The notes under the pieces: generated by a model | What the model was told of the DNA's origin: nothing | The model's input: the letters and a program-made list of their open reading frames with translations, nothing else | The model's database searches: none | In this document: piece by piece, positions 7,640 through 15,505 of the stretch | How the letters are laid out: every line of letters begins with the position of its first letter | How positions within the stretch are numbered: position 1 is the stretch's first letter | NCBI GenBank assembly: GCA_022572105.1 | Contig: JACZWN010000043.1 | Coordinates: forward strand, 1-18,660 | Origin: Pseudomonadota bacterium | GTDB lineage: Bacteria > Pseudomonadota > Alphaproteobacteria > Kiloniellales > J153 | Direction of reading: 5' to 3' | Length of the DNA stretch: 18,660 nt | Translations under genes and position numbers: made by a program

Positions 7640-8266
7640 ATGGCCGATTGCTGCGACCCGGCGCCGGGCGCGCCGGTGCGGCGCCTGCAGCGCCGGGTGC
7701 TCGGCGCCGTGCTGGCCATTAACCTGGTCATGTTTTTTGTCGAGGCCGGCGCCGGCTGGCGCGCCGACTCGATCGCGCTACAGGCCGATGCGCTGGACTT
7801 CCTCGGCGATTCGGTCAACTACGCGATCGCGCTCTTCGTGCTCGCCCGCTCGCTTGCCTGGCGCGCCGGGACCGCCTTCGCCAAGGGCGCGGTGATGTTC
7901 GCCTTCGGCGTCTTCCTGGCCGGGGCCAGCGCCCACCACGCGCTCGTCGGCTCGGCGCCCGAGGCGCCGGTCATGGGCGCGGTCGGGGCGCTCGCGCTGA
8001 TCGCCAACGTGGTTTGCGCGTTCCTGCTGTTCCGCTTCCGCGGCGGCGACGCCAACCTGCGCGCGGTCTGGCTGTGCAGCCGCAACGACGCCATCGGCAA
8101 CCTGGCGGTGCTCGCCGCGGCCTCCGGCGTGTTCCTGAGCGGCACCTCCTGGCCCGACCTCCTGGTCGGCCTGGTCATGGCCGCGCTCGCCGTCTGGACC
8201 GGCCTCTCGGTCATGCGCCAGGCCCGGGGCGAACTCGCCCGGCCCCGCCCCGCCGCCGCCGAGTAA
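7640..8266 (+). CDS. Short CDF-type cation transporter
   Basis: A 208-residue inner-membrane protein with about six hydrophobic segments, consisting of the transmembrane domain of the cation diffusion facilitator family only. The usual cytoplasmic C-terminal ferredoxin-like domain is missing. The metal-site motifs are DFLGD in TM2 (a D-x3-D within ADALDFLGDSVNY) and SRNDAIGN in TM5, where the second acidic residue is Asn; I recall SRND-type TM5 motifs as normal for this short subfamily. The N-terminus begins with ADCCD, a possible metal-binding cysteine pair. It should export a divalent metal, likely zinc or cobalt, against protons. One base separates it from the ArsR/SmtB gene, so it is controlled by that repressor. 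The precise metal cannot be read from sequence. Confidence 0.85.
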   Translation: MADCCDPAPGAPVRRLQRRVLGAVLAINLVMFFVEAGAGWRADSIALQADALDFLGDSVNYAIALFVLARSLAWRAGTAFAKGAVMFAFGVFLAGASAHHALVGSAPEAPVMGAVGALALIANVVCAFLLFRFRGGDANLRAVWLCSRNDAIGNLAVLAAASGVFLSGTSWPDLLVGLVMAALAVWTGLSVMRQARGELARPRPAAAE

Positions 8267-8285
8267 GCGGGAGCATGCGCGGGTG

Positions 8286-8507
8286 CAGTATACTATTTCC
8301 TCAGAGAATTATATTGACAGTATACTATTAATACTAGGGTCGTGGCCGACAGCCTGACATATCCTCGGTTGCGCGCGCCGCTTCGTTGAACGCCCTGTTA
8401 CACGCGGTTTTTCGCCAAATGCCGCGCTGCCAACGCCTCATCTCCCCATGGGGTGAGATCGACCGAATGCGTTTAAAATAATATACTGTCCCGGTATTTA
8501 CTGTCCC
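8286..8507. repeat. Non-coding inverted-repeat element (REP/MITE-like) between convergent genes
   Basis: CAGTATACTATT occurs twice in direct orientation (8286-8297 and 8318-8329). On the far side AATAATATACTGTC (8477-8490) is its inverted counterpart, matching GACAGTATACTATT at 13 of 14 positions, followed by a further related unit, GGTATTTACTGTCCC (8493-8507), so that ACTGTCCC repeats with a 15-bp period. The interior has a hairpin-like CTCA-TCT-CCCCATGGGG-TGAG (8437-8457). Its AT-rich ends contrast with the very GC-rich flanking genes. GGGACAGTATAC-like ends are, from memory, common around REP-associated (RAYT/IS200-like) transposases, so this may be a mobilisable element without its own transposase. 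Confidence 0.6.
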
Positions 8508-8518
8508 TGGGCGGTGCT

Positions 8519-9070
8519 TTATTCCACGATCTCGTCCGGGTAGGCGCCGTAGATCTGGTCCTGGCGCAGCCAGCCCTCGAAGCCCTTGACCTCGATCCAG
8601 CACCAGCCGCCGGCGCAGCGGCGCAAGCTGCCGACGACCCCGGCCTCGACCCGGGCGACGCCGGCCGCGCCGTCCCCGGGAGCGCGGCGCAGCAGGCGCT
8701 GCTCGCCCAGGATCATGGCGCCGCGTCGGCGGCTCAGCATGGACTGATGGACCCAGCCCACGCTGCCCTGCCAGTCGCGCACGCGCCGCCAGGTCTCGAA
8801 CTCGTCGATCACCTCGAGCGGCAGGCCCTTGCGCGCGTAGACCCACTCGATGGGATAGCGGATGCCCGGGCCGGTGCGCAGGTTGACCTTGACCGCGCGC
8901 AGGGTGACGAAGCGCGGCAGCGCCAGGCCGCTGGGCCCGATCTTGCGGGCCGAGGCCTCGATCCCATTCGGGCTCGCCCGCCCGCCGCCGGTCTGGGCCG
9001 CCACGGGGCCGCCCGCCATTGCGGCGAATAGGAGAACCAGCAGAAGGCCGAGCCGCATCGTCGCTATCAT
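8519..9070 (-). CDS. Secreted protein with bacterial SH3 domains
   Basis: A 183-residue protein with a Sec signal peptide (hydrophobic LGLLLVLLFAAMA, then AQTGGG as probable cleavage region). Two SH3b-type repeats follow. The first includes VNLRTGPGIRYPIEWVYARKGLPLEV and WRRVRDWQGSVGWVHQSML; the second, GDGAAGVARVEAGVVGSL with GGWCWIEVKGFEGWLRQDQIYGAYP. Such proteins usually bind peptidoglycan or act in the envelope, but the molecular role is unknown. The reading starts at ATG 9070 with GGGGA a few bases upstream; an ATG four codons later (9058) is possible. It is divergent from the 2-hydroxyacid dehydrogenase across 170 bp of GC-rich DNA with no clear promoter, an arrangement I recall from other alphaproteobacteria. 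Confidence 0.85.
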   Translation of the reverse strand: MIATMRLGLLLVLLFAAMAGGPVAAQTGGGRASPNGIEASARKIGPSGLALPRFVTLRAVKVNLRTGPGIRYPIEWVYARKGLPLEVIDEFETWRRVRDWQGSVGWVHQSMLSRRRGAMILGEQRLLRRAPGDGAAGVARVEAGVVGSLRRCAGGWCWIEVKGFEGWLRQDQIYGAYPDEIVE

Positions 9071-9240
9071 TCAGAGTCCCCGAGCGGTCGAAACGCCGGA
9101 ACCGCCGGCGCGCGCACCCTCACCTAGCCGCGGTTTCCGCCGCGGTCAAGCGCGTCCGGGCCCGTGCGCCCTGGACAAGGGCCGCCGCCTCCTGCTATGG
9201 CAGTCGCCGGTATCCGGCCCAGCCGCGCAAAAAGGCGATC

Positions 9241-10227
9241 ATGCCCAAGAAGAAACCGCTGGTCATCGTCACCCGGCGCCTGCCCGACGTCATCGAGACG
9301 CGCATGATGGAGCTGTTCGACTGCCGTCTGCGCAATGACGACGCGCCGATGACCCAGGCCGAGCTGGTCCAGGCGGCCCAGGAGTGCGACGTGCTGGTGC
9401 CCACGGTGACCGATCGGATCGATGCGGCGATCCTGTCCCAGGCCGGCCCGCGCCTGAAGCTGGTCGCCTCCTTCGGCACCGGCGTCGACCACATCGACCT
9501 CAAGAGCGCGCGCGAGCGCGGCATCACGGTGACCAACACGCCGGGCGTGCTGACCGAGGACACCGCTGACATGACCATGGCCATGATGCTGGCCCTGCCG
9601 CGCCGTTTGAGCGAGGGCGAGCGCCTGGTCCGCTCGGGCCAATGGAAGGGCTGGGGGCCGACCTCCATGCTCGGCCAGCGCGTCTGGGGCAAGCGCCTGG
9701 GCATCGTCGGCATGGGCCGCGTCGGCCAGGCGGTGGCGCGGCGCGCGCGCGGCTTCGGCCTGGCGATCCACTACCACAACCGGCGCCGGGTCCACCCCGA
9801 CATCGAGGCCGAGCTCGAGGCCACCTACTGGGAGAGCCTCGACCAGATGCTGTCGCGCATGGACATCGTCTCGACCCACTGCCCGCACACGCCGGCGACC
9901 TATCACCTGCTCTCCGCGCGCCGGCTCAAGCTCTTGCCGAGCCACGCCTACATCGTGAATACCAGCCGCGGCGCGGTGATCGACGAGAACGCGCTGGCGC
10001 GCCTCATCGAGGCCGGCGAGATCGCCGGCGCGGCGCTTGACGTCTTCGAGCACGAGCCGGCGATCAACCCGAAGTTCTTGAAGATGGAGAACGTGGTGCT
10101 GCTGCCGCACATGGGCTCCTCGACCATCGAGGGCCGCATCGCCATGGGCGAAAAGGTGATCATCAGCATCAAGACCTTCGCCGACGGCCACACCCCGCCC
10201 GACCGCGTGCTCGAGACCATGTTCTAG
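9241..10227 (+). CDS. D-2-hydroxyacid dehydrogenase, D-glycerate dehydrogenase / hydroxypyruvate reductase type
   Basis: A 328-residue NAD(P)-dependent enzyme of the D-isomer-specific 2-hydroxyacid dehydrogenase family, full length. The Rossmann dinucleotide motif is GMGRVG (157-162), and the end of the second beta strand carries NRRR (180-183), basic residues that favour NADPH. Catalytic residues are R243 (NTSRGAVID), E272 (DVFEHEP) and H290 (LLPHMGSST). FGTGVDHIDL and TPGVLTEDTADM match the glyoxylate/hydroxypyruvate reductase branch. It would interconvert hydroxypyruvate or glyoxylate with D-glycerate or glycolate in the cytoplasm. The ATG at 9241 follows AAGG at 9232-9235; an ORF open further upstream to 9019 overlaps the divergent gene and is not believable. 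Substrate preference within the family is not certain. Confidence 0.92.
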   Translation: MPKKKPLVIVTRRLPDVIETRMMELFDCRLRNDDAPMTQAELVQAAQECDVLVPTVTDRIDAAILSQAGPRLKLVASFGTGVDHIDLKSARERGITVTNTPGVLTEDTADMTMAMMLALPRRLSEGERLVRSGQWKGWGPTSMLGQRVWGKRLGIVGMGRVGQAVARRARGFGLAIHYHNRRRVHPDIEAELEATYWESLDQMLSRMDIVSTHCPHTPATYHLLSARRLKLLPSHAYIVNTSRGAVIDENALARLIEAGEIAGAALDVFEHEPAINPKFLKMENVVLLPHMGSSTIEGRIAMGEKVIISIKTFADGHTPPDRVLETMF

Positions 10228-10229
10228 AG

Positions 10230-10368
10230 GTTCCGACTCCAAAATTGGTACCTGGAGGGCGGAAAAAAGATTCGCCAAAACCTGTGCGGCGGACAGGAGT
10301 CGTACGGCGCGCAGGCTGTGGTCAATCTTTTCTTCCGCCCATCAGGTACGAAATGTTGGAGTCGGAAC
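10230..10368. repeat. 139-bp imperfect inverted-repeat element
   Basis: The left arm (10230-10272) and right arm (10324-10368) are inverted copies of each other. They share GTTCCGACTCCAA at the outer ends, GTACCTG in the middle and GGGCGGAA with AAAAGATT at the inner ends, with a few mismatches and gaps. The 51-bp centre holds a small perfect hairpin (CCTGT at 10281-10285, ACAGG at 10293-10297). It fills the gap between the dehydrogenase stop and the M81 start, is less GC-rich than its neighbours, and has no coding potential. It looks like a MITE or large REP-like palindrome, and if transcribed would form a long hairpin in the mRNA leader. Confidence 0.75.
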
Positions 10369-10391
10369 ACGAGAGGGACACGACGCCAGCC

Positions 10392-11882
10392 ATGACCAAA
10401 CGCATCCTGATCGCCGGCTTCCGGCACGAGACCAACACCTTCTCCAAGCTGCCGACCGACATGGCGGCCTTCGAGGCGCGCTCGCTGCACCGCGGCGCCG
10501 AGATCGCGGCGGCCTACCGCGGCACCAAGACCGAAGTGGCCGCGTTCTTCGACGCTTGCGAGCGCCACGATTGGACGCCGGTCCCCGTGGTCATGGCCGA
10601 CGCCACGCCCTCGGGCAAGGTGACGCGTGCGGCCTTCGAGGCCTTCACCGCCGAAATCCTGGCGGCGCTGGACGAGGGAGGACCGGTGGACGGCCTGTTC
10701 CTGCCCCTGCACGGCGCCATGGTGACCGAGCACGCCGACGACGGCGAGGGCGCGCTCCTGGAGGCGCTCCGGGCCAAGGTCGGCCGTGGCCTGCCGATCG
10801 CCGTCACCCTCGACCTGCACGCCAACGTGACCGAGACCATGGCGAATCTCGCCGACATCCTGGTGTCGTACCGGACCTATCCCCACGTCGACCAGTACGA
10901 GATCGCGACCGAGGCGGCCGACCTCTTGGCGCGGCGGCTGGCCGGCGAGATCGCGCCGGGGTGCACGGTCGCGCGCGGGGCCATGCTCGACGGCGCCGAC
11001 CACGGCCGCACCACCGCGCCCGGGCCCATGACCGAGGTGCTGGAGCGCGCGGCAAGGTTCCGCAAGGAGCCCGGCGTCCTATCGATCAGCATCAACGCCG
11101 GCTTCCCCTGGGCCGACATCCCCTTTGCCGGCCCGACCGCGGTGGTGGTCGGCGACGGCCCATCGCCGCGCTACGCCGAGATCGCCGAGGCGCTCATCGG
11201 GGAGATCTGGGACAAGCGCCGGCGCCGGACGATCGCGCCCGTGAGCGTGGCCGCGGCCATGGCGGCGGTCGCGGCGGCGGGCTCCGGCGCCGCCGAGGGG
11301 CCGATCGTGCTGGCCGACTACGCCGACAATCCGGGCGGCGGCGGCTACGGCGATTCGGTCGATTTGCTCGGCGGCATGATCGCGGCCGGCCTGGAGAACG
11401 CCGCCTATGCCACCATCTACGACCCCGAGGCCGCCGCCCTCTGCACCCAGGCCGGCGCCGGCGCCGAGGTCACGCTCAGCCTCGGCGGCAAGGTCGAGCC
11501 GCGCTTCGGCGCGCCGCTCGAGGTCACGGGCACGGTCAAGCGCCTGACCGACGGGCGCCTGACCTTCGACGGCCCCATGAACGCCGGCGTCAGCGTCGCC
11601 ATGGGCCCGACCGCGGTGCTCGCCATCGGCGGCATCGACGTGGTGGTCACCAGCGGCCGCTTCCAGGTCTACGACCGACAGTACCTCAAGCACGCCGGCA
11701 TCGACCCGGCGGCGAAATCGGTGGTGGCGGTGAAATCCGCCCAGCACTTCCGCGCCGCCTTCGCCCCCATCGCCCGCGAGATCGTCGTCGTCGACGGCGG
11801 CGGCGGCCTGACCTCGGCCAACTTCAAGGAACTCCCCTTCGAGAAGCTGCGCAGGCCGATCTATCCGCTTGATTTGGAGTGA
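10392..11882 (+). CDS. M81-family metallopeptidase (MlrC / DUF1485-like)
   Basis: A 496-residue protein of the M81 family, named for MlrC, which cleaves linearised microcystin fragments; most members have unknown substrates. The N-terminal domain contains candidate metal ligands H12 and E13 (AGFRHETNTFS), D141 and H143 (TLDLHANVT) and H165 (SYRTYPHVD). The C-terminal domain shows VLADYADNPGGGGYGDS and KSAQHFRAAFAP, both typical of the family. Length is normal and no signal peptide is present, so it is cytoplasmic. The ATG at 10392 begins exactly at the conserved N-terminus; only a weak GAGAGGG (10371-10377) lies upstream, and the ORF is open through the inverted-repeat element, which I do not regard as coding. 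It converges with the EamA gene. Its neighbours include other hydrolases, which hints at a catabolic role. Confidence 0.9.
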   Translation: MTKRILIAGFRHETNTFSKLPTDMAAFEARSLHRGAEIAAAYRGTKTEVAAFFDACERHDWTPVPVVMADATPSGKVTRAAFEAFTAEILAALDEGGPVDGLFLPLHGAMVTEHADDGEGALLEALRAKVGRGLPIAVTLDLHANVTETMANLADILVSYRTYPHVDQYEIATEAADLLARRLAGEIAPGCTVARGAMLDGADHGRTTAPGPMTEVLERAARFRKEPGVLSISINAGFPWADIPFAGPTAVVVGDGPSPRYAEIAEALIGEIWDKRRRRTIAPVSVAAAMAAVAAAGSGAAEGPIVLADYADNPGGGGYGDSVDLLGGMIAAGLENAAYATIYDPEAAALCTQAGAGAEVTLSLGGKVEPRFGAPLEVTGTVKRLTDGRLTFDGPMNAGVSVAMGPTAVLAIGGIDVVVTSGRFQVYDRQYLKHAGIDPAAKSVVAVKSAQHFRAAFAPIAREIVVVDGGGGLTSANFKELPFEKLRRPIYPLDLE

Positions 11883-11892
11883 GGGGGCTGAT

Positions 11893-12795
11893 TCACCGCC
11901 TTCGCCGCCCCCGGGTCTCGCGGCGCAGGACGTAGAAGCCGGCGAGCACGACCACGCCGGCGCCGAGCAGGGTCGAGGCGTCGGGCAGGTCGCCGAAGAT
12001 CAGGAACCCGAACAGCACCGCCCAGACCATGGAGGTGTACTTGAAGGGCGCCACCAGCGCCGCCTCGCCCAGGCGGAAGGCCTCGATCATCAGGTAGTGC
12101 GCGCCGGCGATCAGCGTCCCGCTCGAGGCGAAGACCCAGAGGTCCCCGGCGCGCAGCGGCGCCCAGCCCAACGGAGCGGTCGCCAGGCCGGCCAGCACGA
12201 CCATCAGGGTGGTCACGAACAGCACCGACACGGTGGTCTCGGTGCGCGAGATGCGGCGCGTGATCAGGTCGCGCGTGCCGCCGCACAGCGCCGCGCCGAG
12301 CGGGAACAGCAGCGCCCACTGCATGGCCTCCGCGCCCGGGCGCGCCATGATCAAGACGCCCAGGAAACCGGCCAGCACCGCCAGGCGGCGGCGCCAGCCG
12401 ACCCGCTCGCCGAGCGCGTAAGGCGCCATCGCGGTGACGAACAGCGGGCCGGTGAAGGCCACCGCGATCGCATCGGCGAGCGGCAGGTACCGGAGGCCGG
12501 TGACGAAGAGGAACGAGCTGGCGATGACGCAGACACCGCGCAGCGCCTGGCCCTCGACGCTCACGACGCGCAGCGCGCTGAGGCCGCCCGCGCGCCAGGC
12601 GAACACCATTATCCAGGGGCAGACGAAAACGCCGCGCAGGAACAAGATCTCGCCGACCGGGTAATCCTGGGTCAGCGACTTGATCAGCGCATCGTTGAGG
12701 GAGAGCAGGACCACGCCGATCAGCATGCAGACGATGGCCCGAGCCGGGGCGGCGGCGCCCTCGCGCGCCGGTTCCGTGGCCGGGCCCGACCCCAT
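11893..12795 (-). CDS. EamA/DMT-superfamily transporter
   Basis: A 300-residue membrane protein with two EamA repeats and about ten predicted transmembrane helices, of the drug/metabolite transporter superfamily. The first repeat starts IVCMLIGVVLLSLNDALIK and has LPLADAIAVAFTGPLFVTA, the typical substrate-path helix. The second repeat has LIAGAHYLMIEAFRLGEAALVAPFKYTSMVWAVLFGF, split by the family's usual loop. The N-terminus is about 18 residues of cytoplasmic, non-hydrophobic sequence and the C-terminus is a short basic tail (RRETRGRRRR). Family members move amino acids, purines or other small metabolites, usually outward; the substrate here is unknown. It is the last gene of a minus-strand operon, 22 bp after the flavodoxin-like gene, and converges with the M81 gene with 10 bp between stops. 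Confidence 0.9.
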   Translation of the reverse strand: MGSGPATEPAREGAAAPARAIVCMLIGVVLLSLNDALIKSLTQDYPVGEILFLRGVFVCPWIMVFAWRAGGLSALRVVSVEGQALRGVCVIASSFLFVTGLRYLPLADAIAVAFTGPLFVTAMAPYALGERVGWRRRLAVLAGFLGVLIMARPGAEAMQWALLFPLGAALCGGTRDLITRRISRTETTVSVLFVTTLMVVLAGLATAPLGWAPLRAGDLWVFASSGTLIAGAHYLMIEAFRLGEAALVAPFKYTSMVWAVLFGFLIFGDLPDASTLLGAGVVVLAGFYVLRRETRGRRRR

Positions 12796-12817
12796 GTTTC
12801 TATGACCCCATCTCTCT

Positions 12818-13468
12818 CTAGTCCCGCCGCCGCTCCTTCCACGCCCTTGCCGCCTCGGCCAGCGCGCGGCCTTGGACGCGGGCGATGGCGCGTTCGTCCG
12901 CGCTGGGGCGTGTCCCCGGCGTGCGCGAGAAGGTGCCGGCGCCCAGCGTATTGCCGCCGCCGTGGCGCTTCGGGTCGGTGACCTCGGGCAGGCGCGCGCC
13001 GACGGTGACGATGGTCACGCCGAAGAACGACAGCGCGGTCCAGACCGAGAGGATCGCCGGTTCGCTGGCCAGGCCGTTGCCGCCGCCGGTGAACACGGTC
13101 ACCGGCTTGCCGAACATGCCCGGGTTGGGCTGCGCCGGCTGGTCGGGCGCGGCGAGCCGATAGAGGTTGGCGGTGGTGTCGAGGAAGTACTTGGTCGCAT
13201 AGCTCATATTGCCCCAGTAGACCGCCGTGCCGAGCGCGAAGCCGTCGCAATCGAGCATGTCGTCGGTAGTCGCCTCGGGCAAGTGCGCGAAGTCGCCCTT
13301 GCGATCGCCCAGGGCGGCCATGGTGACCGGGCCGATCCCGGGCAGCTCCGGGATCTGCTTCAAGACCGCCGCGCAGCCGGCCAGGCCGGTCACGCCCTCG
13401 GCGATGGCCTCGGCCAGCTTGAAGGTGTGGCCGGTGACGCTGTGGAAGAGGACGTTGATGCGGGTCAT
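12818..13468 (-). CDS. Flavodoxin-family protein, WrbA / NAD(P)H:quinone oxidoreductase-like
   Basis: A 216-residue flavodoxin-fold protein. The FMN phosphate-binding loop is at the N-terminus, NVLFHSVTGHTFKLAEAI (residues about 5-22). GTAVYWGNMSYATKYFLD and VTVFTGGGNGLASEPAILS supply the other isoalloxazine-contacting loops, as in WrbA-type quinone reductases. The start at 13468 gives the canonical N-terminus and has GGAG about 9 nt upstream. An overlapping frame stays open further upstream to 14911 but belongs to the shadow of the CocE gene. It lies 23 bp after the CocE/NonD stop and 22 bp before the EamA gene, so all three should be one transcript. It probably moves electrons from NAD(P)H to quinones or another acceptor; the role within this operon is unknown. 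Confidence 0.88.
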   Translation of the reverse strand: MTRINVLFHSVTGHTFKLAEAIAEGVTGLAGCAAVLKQIPELPGIGPVTMAALGDRKGDFAHLPEATTDDMLDCDGFALGTAVYWGNMSYATKYFLDTTANLYRLAAPDQPAQPNPGMFGKPVTVFTGGGNGLASEPAILSVWTALSFFGVTIVTVGARLPEVTDPKRHGGGNTLGAGTFSRTPGTRPSADERAIARVQGRALAEAARAWKERRRD

Positions 13469-13491
13469 GGGCCTGTCTCCGGTCCTTCGGG

Positions 13492-15372
13492 TTAGCCGCG
13501 CGGCACGATCGGCAGCGCGACCCGCGACGCCCTTTCGGCACCGCGGAAGAAGGTCAGGCGCGGCGGGCGGCCGTCGGGAATGCGGCTGAAGTGGTCGCTG
13601 TCGGCCGCCGCGATGGCCACGCGGATGCGGTGGCCGGCGCGGAACAGGTACGAGGTCGGCAGCAGTTCGAAGGCGATCTCGACCGGCGCGCCGGGGGTCA
13701 GCAACGCGGCGTCTTCCCGGGTGAAGCTGTGGCTCGGGCCGGTCGCCGGGATGGCCGCCGGGTTGGCGCCTTGCTTGCGGTGCAGGGCGCGGAACACGCC
13801 CTCGGTGACGTAGACCGAGCGACCCTCCGGCGTCACGTCCTCCAGGTAGACGAAGAGCGCGCAGTCGCGCTCCGAGCACGCGAGGTGCAGCGTCACCACC
13901 GGATGCCCGGTCACCTCGGTGTCGGATTCGAGCGGTCCGCTGGTATAGCACAGCATCTTCTCGTCGCGCCCGTGCCAGTCCGGGTAATAGGTGGCGACCG
14001 CGGTGAGGTAGAGCCGGTCGTAGCGGGTGTTGAAGCCGGTGCGGCAGTCGTAATCGGCCTGGTAGTCGTCGGCGCCCTCGTTGGAAGCCGGCCTGGCTAT
14101 ATCGAGCCCGCCGCCGCGGCCGAAGTAAAGCTCGCTGATGCGCGCCTCGGGCGGCGGCCAGGTCTCGGCCGCCTTCCAGCGCTCCTCGGCCATGGTGAAG
14201 TAATGCACCGGGCTCTCCTCGGCCAGGCCGGTGTCCAGGCCCTTCAGGTGCTCGTCGAAGAAGCGTAGGGTCTCGGCGACCACGCCCAGTTGCGGCAGCG
14301 CGTCTGCCCGCCAGGGGCTGGCGTTGGCGCGCGCGCCGTGGTCCCAGGGGCCGAGCAGGAGCCGGCGCGCGGGGTTCTCCAGCCACAGGTGGCGCTGGAT
14401 CGCTCCCGTGGCGTAGCCGCCGCCGTCCATCCAGCCGGAGATGCCGTAGACCGCGGTCTGGCGGTCGTTGGCGCGCGCGGCGTAGTGGTACGGGCTGATC
14501 TTGGCGCTGGTGTAGTCCGGGTCGTCGCCGAGGCCGGCGTCGCGGAAGCGGAACTGGCGGGCGAAGTCCTGCATGTCGAAGTTGGCCCGGTGCCCGATCA
14601 GGGCGGCCTTCAGCAAGGCGCCGTCCCCGTCCTCGTCCACCGGCGCCGGGCCGGCCAGGTCCGGATCGCTGTAATGGGTGTAGCCGCGCACCCGCTCGCG
14701 GTCGTCGTGGTCGAGGGCATCGGCGAGCGCGCCGTAGTGTTGGCTCACGCAGTTGAGCAGCACGCCGCCGGGATAGAGGTGGTTCGACCAGGTGTCCCAG
14801 ACCGAAAACGTCGGCACCACCGCCTTGACCGCCGGGTGCCCGGTCGAGGCCAGAAAATCGGCGGCCGCGCCGACGTAGGAGATGCCGGTCGAGCCGACCC
14901 GGCCGTCGCACCAGGGCTGCGCCACGATCCAGGACACGACATCGAAGTAATCGTTCCGCTCGCGCGGCGAGCGGAAGCCGTCGCGGCAGCCGAAGGAGGC
15001 GCCGCAGCCGCGCACGTCGACCGCCACCACGGCGTAGCCCCGGGGCACGAAGGCGTCGCGGAACTGGGCGATGTTGGGACAGGCCTCGACGCCCGCCTGG
15101 TGACCGGATCTCAGCGCGAAGCGCCGGTAATAGGGCGTGAACAGCACCACCGTCGGGTAGGGGCCGGGCTCGGGCTCAGTCTCGGGCAGGCGCGCGGTCC
15201 CGGGCAGGTGCACGTCGACCGCCAGCCGGGTGCCGTCGCGCACGCTCACGTAGCGCGACGACAGCCGCTCGCCCTGGTGGCCCGGCGGATGCTCGCGCAG
15301 GTACCGGCGCGGCGGCACGCGCCAGGCCTCGGCGCCCTCGTCGGCTTGTCGGGTGGTCTCGGTCCGGTTCAT
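13492..15372 (-). CDS. CocE/NonD-family alpha/beta hydrolase (S15-type acyl esterase or aminopeptidase)
   Basis: A 626-residue serine hydrolase of the CocE/NonD (X-Pro dipeptidyl-peptidase S15) family. The alpha/beta-hydrolase core holds the nucleophile S165 in GISYVG (elbow G-x-S-Y-x-G), the acid D316 in GWMDGGG and H345 in GPWDHG, so the triad is complete. FTPYYRR and VDVRGCGAS mark the oxyanion and strand regions upstream. After residue 400 comes the C-terminal jelly-roll domain (about 430-620) typical of cocaine esterase and related acylases. Length is in the family range, with no signal peptide. The ATG at 15372 has AGGGGA about 6 nt upstream. It is the first gene of a three-gene operon and is divergent from the GGT-family gene. 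The substrate could be an ester or an N-acyl peptide; sequence does not decide. Confidence 0.93.
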   Translation of the reverse strand: MNRTETTRQADEGAEAWRVPPRRYLREHPPGHQGERLSSRYVSVRDGTRLAVDVHLPGTARLPETEPEPGPYPTVVLFTPYYRRFALRSGHQAGVEACPNIAQFRDAFVPRGYAVVAVDVRGCGASFGCRDGFRSPRERNDYFDVVSWIVAQPWCDGRVGSTGISYVGAAADFLASTGHPAVKAVVPTFSVWDTWSNHLYPGGVLLNCVSQHYGALADALDHDDRERVRGYTHYSDPDLAGPAPVDEDGDGALLKAALIGHRANFDMQDFARQFRFRDAGLGDDPDYTSAKISPYHYAARANDRQTAVYGISGWMDGGGYATGAIQRHLWLENPARRLLLGPWDHGARANASPWRADALPQLGVVAETLRFFDEHLKGLDTGLAEESPVHYFTMAEERWKAAETWPPPEARISELYFGRGGGLDIARPASNEGADDYQADYDCRTGFNTRYDRLYLTAVATYYPDWHGRDEKMLCYTSGPLESDTEVTGHPVVTLHLACSERDCALFVYLEDVTPEGRSVYVTEGVFRALHRKQGANPAAIPATGPSHSFTREDAALLTPGAPVEIAFELLPTSYLFRAGHRIRVAIAAADSDHFSRIPDGRPPRLTFFRGAERASRVALPIVPRG

Positions 15373-15398
15373 CTGCTTCCCCTTGTTCGGGCGGTCAG

Positions 15399-15450
15399 TA
15401 TAATGATCGATTCATCCCAAGGGACAGGTCCCAAGGGCAAATCCCAAGGG
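15399..15450 (+). promoter_or_regulatory. Divergent control region: perfect -10 and three TCCCAAGGG repeats
   Basis: TATAAT at 15399-15404 is a perfect -10 for the GGT-family gene, with only a poor -35. Just downstream, TCCCAAGGG occurs at 15415-15423, 15429-15437 and 15442-15450, a spacing of 14 and 13 bp. Each unit is close to palindromic. On the other strand a TATACT-like -10 for the CocE operon overlaps the same bases. The repeats may be regulator sites controlling both directions; no family can be assigned. Confidence 0.5.
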
Positions 15451-15505
15451 CGGGCCATCGAGCAGACCCGCCCGCGCCAAGCCCGCCAACCCGGAGGCAC
15501 CCTTC

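Noticed and set aside
9019..9240. Upstream extension of the hydroxyacid dehydrogenase to 9019
   Set aside because: The extension overlaps the start of the divergent SH3 gene, has no family similarity, and the canonical N-terminus begins at 9241.
10245..10391. Upstream extension of the M81 protein through the inverted repeat
   Set aside because: The family N-terminus (KRILIAGF) begins at 10392, and the upstream bases are a palindromic non-coding element.
12818..14911. A 697-codon minus-strand frame that could be read as one large protein
   Set aside because: Only the last 216 codons (12818-13468) are a real flavodoxin-like gene. The upstream part is arginine- and proline-rich out-of-frame reading of the CocE/NonD gene.
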